A DNA stretch of 9,573 nucleotides, taken from assembly GCA_019242135.1 (NCBI GenBank), contig JAFAWC010000691.1:1-9573 (forward strand), given 5' to 3'. This document shows, one piece after another, positions 6,112 through 9,573 of this stretch. The stretch comes from Mycobacteriaceae bacterium (lineage in GTDB: Bacteria > Actinomycetota > Actinomycetes > Mycobacteriales > Mycobacteriaceae). Each line of letters starts with the position of its first letter. Position 1 is the stretch's first letter. The notes under the pieces were generated by a model. The model saw nothing but the letters and a program-made list of their open reading frames with translations. It was not told the DNA's origin and did not search any database. The translations under genes were made by a program, and so were the position numbers.

Positions 6112-7257
6112 CTACTTCGCCGTCAGCGACCGCGCGATGACCAGACGCTGAATCTGGTTGGTGCCCTCGAAGATCTGCATGATCTTGGCCTCCCGCATAT
6201 AGCGTTCGACGCGGTAGTCGCGGGTGTAGCCGACCCCGCCAAGCACCTGGACGGCGTCGGTGGTCACCTTCATCGCGGCGTCGGTGGCGATCAGCTTCGC
6301 CACGCTGGCCTGCGTGGAATAGGGACGTCCGGCGTCGCGGCGGCGGGCGGCGTCCAGATAGGTGGCCCGTGCGCTGGTCACGGCGGCGGCCATGTCGGCG
6401 AGCACAAAGCCCAGCCCTTGATGATCGATGATCTTGCGGCCGAAGGTGGTTCGCTCGTTGGCGTAGGCAGCCGCCTGGTCCAGCGCGGCCTGGGCCAGTC
6501 CAACCGCCACGGCCGCGATGCCGAGCCGACCCGAATCCAGCGCGGAAAACGCGATCTGAAGGCCTTGACCCTCCTCGCCGATCAACCGGTCCGCGCCGAT
6601 GCGGGCGTGGTCGTAGAAGGCCGATGTCGTCGGAACGGCGGCAAGCCCCATCTTGTCTTCGGGCTTGCCGAAGGTCAGCCCCGGCAAGTCCGCGGGAACG
6701 AGGAAGCATGAGACGCCGCGTGGCCCGGTGCCGGTGCGGGCGAACAGCGTGTAGAAGTCGGCGATCCCGCCGTGGGTGACCCATGACTTCGACCCGTTGA
6801 TCACGTAGCCGCCGTCGTCGCCGCGGGTGGCCGAGCACCTCAGCGCCGCCGCGTCGGATCCGGCCTGCGGTTCCGAGAGGCTGTAGGCGCCGATCTGCTC
6901 GCCGGACAGCATGGCCGGCAGCCAGCGCTTTTTCTGTTCGTCGGCCCCGAACATCAACAGCGGGTGAGCCGACAGGCTGTGCACGCTGACGGCCACTGCG
7001 ATGGCCGCCCAGCGGGCGGCGATCTCCTCCAGTACCTGCAGGTACACCTCGAACGGCTGGCCACCTCCGCCCCACTGCTCGGGCTGGGGCAGGCTGAGCA
7101 GTCCGGCGGCGCCGAGTTGGGCGAACACGCCGTCGGGATATGATTCCGCTTTCTCGTGGGCGTCGACGATCGGCGTCAACACCTTGTCGGCAACGGTGCG
7201 GGCGAGGGCGATGAGGTCTGACGCCTCCTGGGTTGGCAGCAGACGCTCGACGGGCAT
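6112..7257 (-). CDS. Acyl-CoA dehydrogenase, short/branched-chain type
   Basis: A 381-aa acyl-CoA dehydrogenase of usual length. It oxidises an acyl-CoA to the 2-enoyl-CoA using FAD. Visible motifs: YSLSEPQAGSD (125-135) and the strand WVTHGG (159-164) that contact flavin and substrate, RTTFGR (269-274) for FAD binding, QVLGGVGYTRDYRVERYMRE (337-356), and IFEGTNQIQ (362-370) with catalytic E364. The E364 position is that of short-chain, medium-chain and short/branched-chain enzymes, unlike isovaleryl- and long-chain enzymes. Chain-length preference cannot be read. The start ATG at 7257 gives a normal N-terminus; no Shine-Dalgarno precedes it, so the transcript may be leaderless or begin close by. 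It is divergent from pntAa by 53 bp and convergent with the second regulator. I recall no counterpart at this spot in M. tuberculosis, so it may be part of a lineage-specific insertion. Confidence 0.93.
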   Translation of the reverse strand: MPVERLLPTQEASDLIALARTVADKVLTPIVDAHEKAESYPDGVFAQLGAAGLLSLPQPEQWGGGGQPFEVYLQVLEEIAARWAAIAVAVSVHSLSAHPLLMFGADEQKKRWLPAMLSGEQIGAYSLSEPQAGSDAAALRCSATRGDDGGYVINGSKSWVTHGGIADFYTLFARTGTGPRGVSCFLVPADLPGLTFGKPEDKMGLAAVPTTSAFYDHARIGADRLIGEEGQGLQIAFSALDSGRLGIAAVAVGLAQAALDQAAAYANERTTFGRKIIDHQGLGFVLADMAAAVTSARATYLDAARRRDAGRPYSTQASVAKLIATDAAMKVTTDAVQVLGGVGYTRDYRVERYMREAKIMQIFEGTNQIQRLVIARSLTAK

Positions 7258-7310
7258 GGAAAATGCATACCGCAGACTGTGGGCATACGCACGGGTGCGG
7301 GGGAGTAGAG
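7258..7310. promoter_or_regulatory. Short divergent promoter region between an acyl-CoA dehydrogenase gene and pntAa
   Basis: Only 53 bp separate two divergent starts, so the two promoters must overlap or extend into coding sequence. GCATAC occurs twice in direct orientation, 7265-7270 and 7283-7288, 18 bp apart. Both copies have a similar continuation (CGCA after the first, GCAC after the second). A strong ribosome site, GGGGGAG at 7299-7305, lies 5 nt before the pntAa ATG and decides that start. No -10/-35 pair is assigned. Confidence 0.45.
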
Positions 7311-8411
7311 ATGACAGAGACGAGTGCCGAGGTCACGGTCGGCGTGGTGCGCGAGTCGGCCGCCGGCGAGCGCAGGGTGGCGCTGGTGCCGAAGGCGGTC
7401 GGCGCACTCGGCGCGCGCGGGCTTTCAGTCGTGGTGGAGTCCGGCGCCGGCGAAGGCGCCATGCTGCCCGACGACCTTTACACCGAGGCGGGCGCCGAGA
7501 TCGGCGATGCCTGGGCCGCCGACATCGTCGTCAAGGTGGTGCCGCCCACCACGGACGAGGTGCAGAAGCTGCGGCGTGGGCAGACGCTGATCGGATTTCT
7601 TTCGCCGCTGAGCCCCGACAGCCCGGTGCCGGCGCTGCGGGAGGCCGGGGTGACTGGTTTCGCGGTGGAGTCGATCCCGCGGATATCGCGCGCGCAGGCG
7701 ATGGACGCGCTGTCGTCGCAGGCCAACGTCTCGGGTTACAAGGCCGTGCTGCTGGCGGCCAGCGAGGCTACTCGGTTCTTCCCGATGTTGACGACCGCCG
7801 CGGGCACGGTAAAGCCAGCGACCGTGCTGGTCCTGGGCGTCGGCGTCGCGGGCTTGCAGGCACTGGCCACGGCGAAGCGGCTGGGCGCGCGCACCACCGG
7901 CTACGACGTGCGCCCGGAGGTGGCCGAGCAGGTTCGGTCGGTGGGTGCGCAGTGGCTGGACCTCGGCATCGACGCCGCCGGGGAAGGCGGCTACGCGCGG
8001 GAGCTGACCGAGGAGGAACGCGCCGAGCAGCAGAAGAAGTTGGAGGAGGCGATCACGGGCTTCGACGTGGTGATCACCACGGCGCTGGTGCCGGGCCGTC
8101 CCGCCCCTCGGCTGGTGACCGCCGAGGCGGTGCACGGCATGGCGCCCGGCAGCGTGGTGGTCGACCTGGCCGGGGAGACCGGCGGCAACTGCGAGCTCAC
8201 CGAGCCGGGCCGCACCGTGGTCAAGCACGACGTGACGATCGCATCGCCGCTGAACCTGCCGGCCTCCATGCCCGAGCACGCCAGCGAGTTGTACTCCAAG
8301 AACATCACCGCGCTGCTGGAACTGCTTATCAAGGACGGCGCCTTGACGCCGGATTACGACGACGAAGTGGTCGCCGCCGCGTGTGTCACCCGGCAGGCAG
8401 AAAAGGGCTGA
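7311..8411 (+). CDS. pntAa: Proton-translocating NAD(P) transhydrogenase, subunit alpha part 1 (domain I)
   Basis: A 366-aa NAD(H)-binding domain I of transhydrogenase, the cytosolic part that passes hydride between NADH and the NADP(H)-binding domain III of PntB. Visible: an alanine dehydrogenase/PNT N-terminal fold with GERRVALVPKAV (19-30), PRISRAQAMDALSSQAN (123-139) holding R124, Q129, D132 and S135 (equivalents of R127, Q132, D135 and S138 of the Rhodospirillum rubrum protein), the Rossmann loop GVGVAG (176-181), GYDVRPEVAEQ (197-207), the mobile loop around GGYAREL (226-232), and the closing PSM(A)P-like stretch LNLPASMPEHAS (315-325). Length agrees with the recalled 366 aa of M. tuberculosis PntAa. 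ATG 7311 is chosen for its GGGGGAG site. The frame is open further upstream to 7233, but that extension overlaps the divergent gene. First gene of pntAa-pntAb-pntB. Confidence 0.96.
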   Translation: MTETSAEVTVGVVRESAAGERRVALVPKAVGALGARGLSVVVESGAGEGAMLPDDLYTEAGAEIGDAWAADIVVKVVPPTTDEVQKLRRGQTLIGFLSPLSPDSPVPALREAGVTGFAVESIPRISRAQAMDALSSQANVSGYKAVLLAASEATRFFPMLTTAAGTVKPATVLVLGVGVAGLQALATAKRLGARTTGYDVRPEVAEQVRSVGAQWLDLGIDAAGEGGYARELTEEERAEQQKKLEEAITGFDVVITTALVPGRPAPRLVTAEAVHGMAPGSVVVDLAGETGGNCELTEPGRTVVKHDVTIASPLNLPASMPEHASELYSKNITALLELLIKDGALTPDYDDEVVAAACVTRQAEKG

Positions 8412-8413
8412 TC

Positions 8414-8770
8414 ATGTACGGAGAACTACTGGCCAACCTGGCGATACTCGTGCTGTCGGGTTTTGTCGGGTTCGCGGTGATCTCGAAGGTCCCCAACACC
8501 CTGCACACACCGCTGATGTCAGGCACCAACGCGATCCACGGCATCGTGGTGCTCGGCGCGCTGCTGGTGCTGGGCACCCTCGAACATCCGTCGTGGCCGC
8601 TGCGGATCATCCTGTTCGTGGCGTTGGTGTTCGGCACGTTGAACGTGATCGGCGGCTTCGTCGTCACCGACCGGATGCTGGGGATGTTCAAGGGCAAGAA
8701 GCCGGGCGCGGCAAAAGGCTCAGCTGGATCTGCGGCTGCGGCCGCGGGGGCGGACGGGCAAGTGAAGTGA
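8414..8770 (+). CDS. pntAb: NAD(P) transhydrogenase, subunit alpha part 2 (membrane domain)
   Basis: A 118-aa membrane subunit that forms part of the proton channel domain II with PntB. Three membrane segments are apparent at about 7-24, 42-57 and 66-86. The conserved VPNTLHTPLMSGTNAIHGIV at 26-45 identifies the family. ATG 8414 lies 2 nt after the pntAa stop, with AAAAGGG a few bases upstream inside pntAa. The C-terminal tail (about 92-118) is rich in Lys, Gly and Ala and makes the protein somewhat longer than the recalled 110 aa of the M. tuberculosis subunit. The split of the alpha subunit into two genes is the usual arrangement in Rhodospirillum and mycobacteria, unlike E. coli. Confidence 0.95.
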   Translation: MYGELLANLAILVLSGFVGFAVISKVPNTLHTPLMSGTNAIHGIVVLGALLVLGTLEHPSWPLRIILFVALVFGTLNVIGGFVVTDRMLGMFKGKKPGAAKGSAGSAAAAAGADGQVK

Positions 8771-9573
8771 ACAACCTCGTCGCCGTGCTCTACATCGTGG
8801 CGTTTGCGATGTTCATCTACGGCCTGATGGGCCTGACCGGGCCGAAGACCGCGGTGCGCGGCAACTGGATCGCCGCGGCGGGCATGGCGGTGGCGGTAAT
8901 CGCGACGCTGATCCAGATCCGGCATACCACCAACTGGCCGTTGATCATTGCCGGACTGCTGATCGGGGTGGTGTTGGGCGTGCCGCCCGCGCGGCTGACC
9001 AAAATGACCGCGATGCCGCAGCTGGTGGCGCTGTTCAACGGTGTGGGCGGCGGCACGGTGGCGCTCATCGCATTGTCGGAATTCATTGACACTAAGGGGT
9101 TCTCGGCGTTCAAACCTGGCGAGGCGCCCACGGCTCACATCGTGGTGGCGTCGCTGTTCGCAGCGATCATCGGCTCAATCTCGTTCTGGGGCTCGATTAT
9201 TGCGTTCGGAAAGCTGCAGGAGATCCTGCCCGGCCGGCCGATCGGGGTCGGCAAGGCGCAGCAACCACTGAACATCCTGCTGCTGCTGGCCGCGATCGCG
9301 TCGGCGATCGTCATCGGGCTGGCCGCCCACCCAGGCCAAGGCGCATCGCTGTGGTGGATGATCGGCCTGCTGGTCGCGGCCGGCGTGCTGGGCCTGATGG
9401 TGGTACTGCCAATCGGCGGCGCGGATATGCCGGTGGTGATCTCGCTGCTGAATGCGATGACGGGGTTGTCCGCTGCTGCAGCGGGTTTGGCGCTGGGCAA
9501 TACAGCGATGATCGTGGCGGGCATGATCGTCGGCGCGTCGGGTTCCATTCTGACCAACTTGATGGCCAAGGCG
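8767..9573 (+). CDS. pntB: NAD(P) transhydrogenase, subunit beta (5' partial)
   Basis: An open frame of 269 codons from GTG 8767 to the end of the window without a stop; the full protein is about 475 aa in mycobacteria, so the rest of the membrane domain and the NADP(H)-binding domain III lie outside. The start overlaps the pntAb stop by GTGA, the usual coupling. The visible part is membrane domain II: many hydrophobic helices, VPPARLTKMTAMPQLVALFN (72-91), GRPIGVGKAQQPLN, GADMPVVISLLNAMTGLSA (218-236) with the conserved aspartate D220, and GASGSILTNLMAKA at the window edge. Residue 91 is Asn where E. coli PntB has His91. The enzyme couples inward proton flow to NADPH formation at the plasma membrane. 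Confidence 0.95.
   Translation, partial: MNNLVAVLYIVAFAMFIYGLMGLTGPKTAVRGNWIAAAGMAVAVIATLIQIRHTTNWPLIIAGLLIGVVLGVPPARLTKMTAMPQLVALFNGVGGGTVALIALSEFIDTKGFSAFKPGEAPTAHIVVASLFAAIIGSISFWGSIIAFGKLQEILPGRPIGVGKAQQPLNILLLLAAIASAIVIGLAAHPGQGASLWWMIGLLVAAGVLGLMVVLPIGGADMPVVISLLNAMTGLSAAAAGLALGNTAMIVAGMIVGASGSILTNLMAKA

Noticed and set aside
5948..7462. A 504-codon frame on the - strand.
   Set aside because: It lies over the 6112-7257 acyl-CoA dehydrogenase in another frame on the same strand, is Arg-rich and also overlaps pntAa. Typical high-GC shadow.
7001..8413. Upstream extension of the pntAb frame through pntAa.
   Set aside because: Arg/Gly-rich low-complexity translation out of frame with a clear PntAa; the real start is ATG 8414.
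1..9573. Mobile element, phage, toxin-antitoxin, CRISPR or RNA genes.
   Set aside because: No transposase or integrase motifs, no regularly spaced repeats, and no tRNA or rRNA-like segments were seen; nearly all sequence is covered by recognisable genes.

Overview
The window is high-GC actinobacterial DNA. It carries the gene order of the chromosomal block that in Mycobacterium tuberculosis runs from Rv0148 to Rv0157: a multifunctional-enzyme-type short-chain dehydrogenase, a zinc-less quinone oxidoreductase, the PtpB-type phosphatase, FadE2, and the three-gene proton-translocating transhydrogenase pntAa-pntAb-pntB. The host is therefore most likely a Mycobacterium or Mycolicibacterium, probably not of the tuberculosis complex, because the content between the shared genes differs. 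This assignment rests on recalled gene order and protein motifs, not on a database search.

Left part (1-2316, + strand): three tightly packed genes, SDR, medium-chain reductase and a DUF456 membrane protein, with junctions of 1 nt and a 4-nt GTGA overlap, so they are almost certainly co-transcribed. They converge on a leftward pair, fadE2-ptpB (4469 to 2449, gap 2 nt). The 132-bp convergent gap (2317-2448) is rich in short inverted and direct repeats.

Centre (4470-6020): a divergent 138-bp region, then two adjacent paralogous NarL/LuxR-type response regulators of exactly 212 aa each, about 66% identical without gaps. They have no histidine kinase in the window and are separated by a 135-bp spacer containing hairpins. 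A second acyl-CoA dehydrogenase (7257 to 6112, - strand) converges on the second regulator. From recall, the two regulators and the second acyl-CoA dehydrogenase have no counterpart between Rv0154c and Rv0155, which makes 4608-7257 the accessory part of the window.

Right part (7311-9573, + strand): pntAa, pntAb and a 5' partial pntB (269 codons, cut by the window end), joined by a 2-nt gap and a 4-nt overlap. The enzyme uses the proton-motive force to drive hydride transfer from NADH to NADP+. It is divergent from the second acyl-CoA dehydrogenase across only 53 bp that hold a repeated GCATAC motif.

Together the genes suggest fatty-acyl and redox metabolism: two acyl-CoA dehydrogenases, an MFE-2-like hydroxyacyl-CoA dehydrogenase candidate, an NADPH-dependent reductase and an NADPH-generating transhydrogenase, with a duplicated response regulator placed among them. 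A regulatory link between the response regulators and the metabolic genes is inference from position only. No rRNA, tRNA, insertion sequence, phage gene or CRISPR array was seen, and no gap exceeds about 140 bp.
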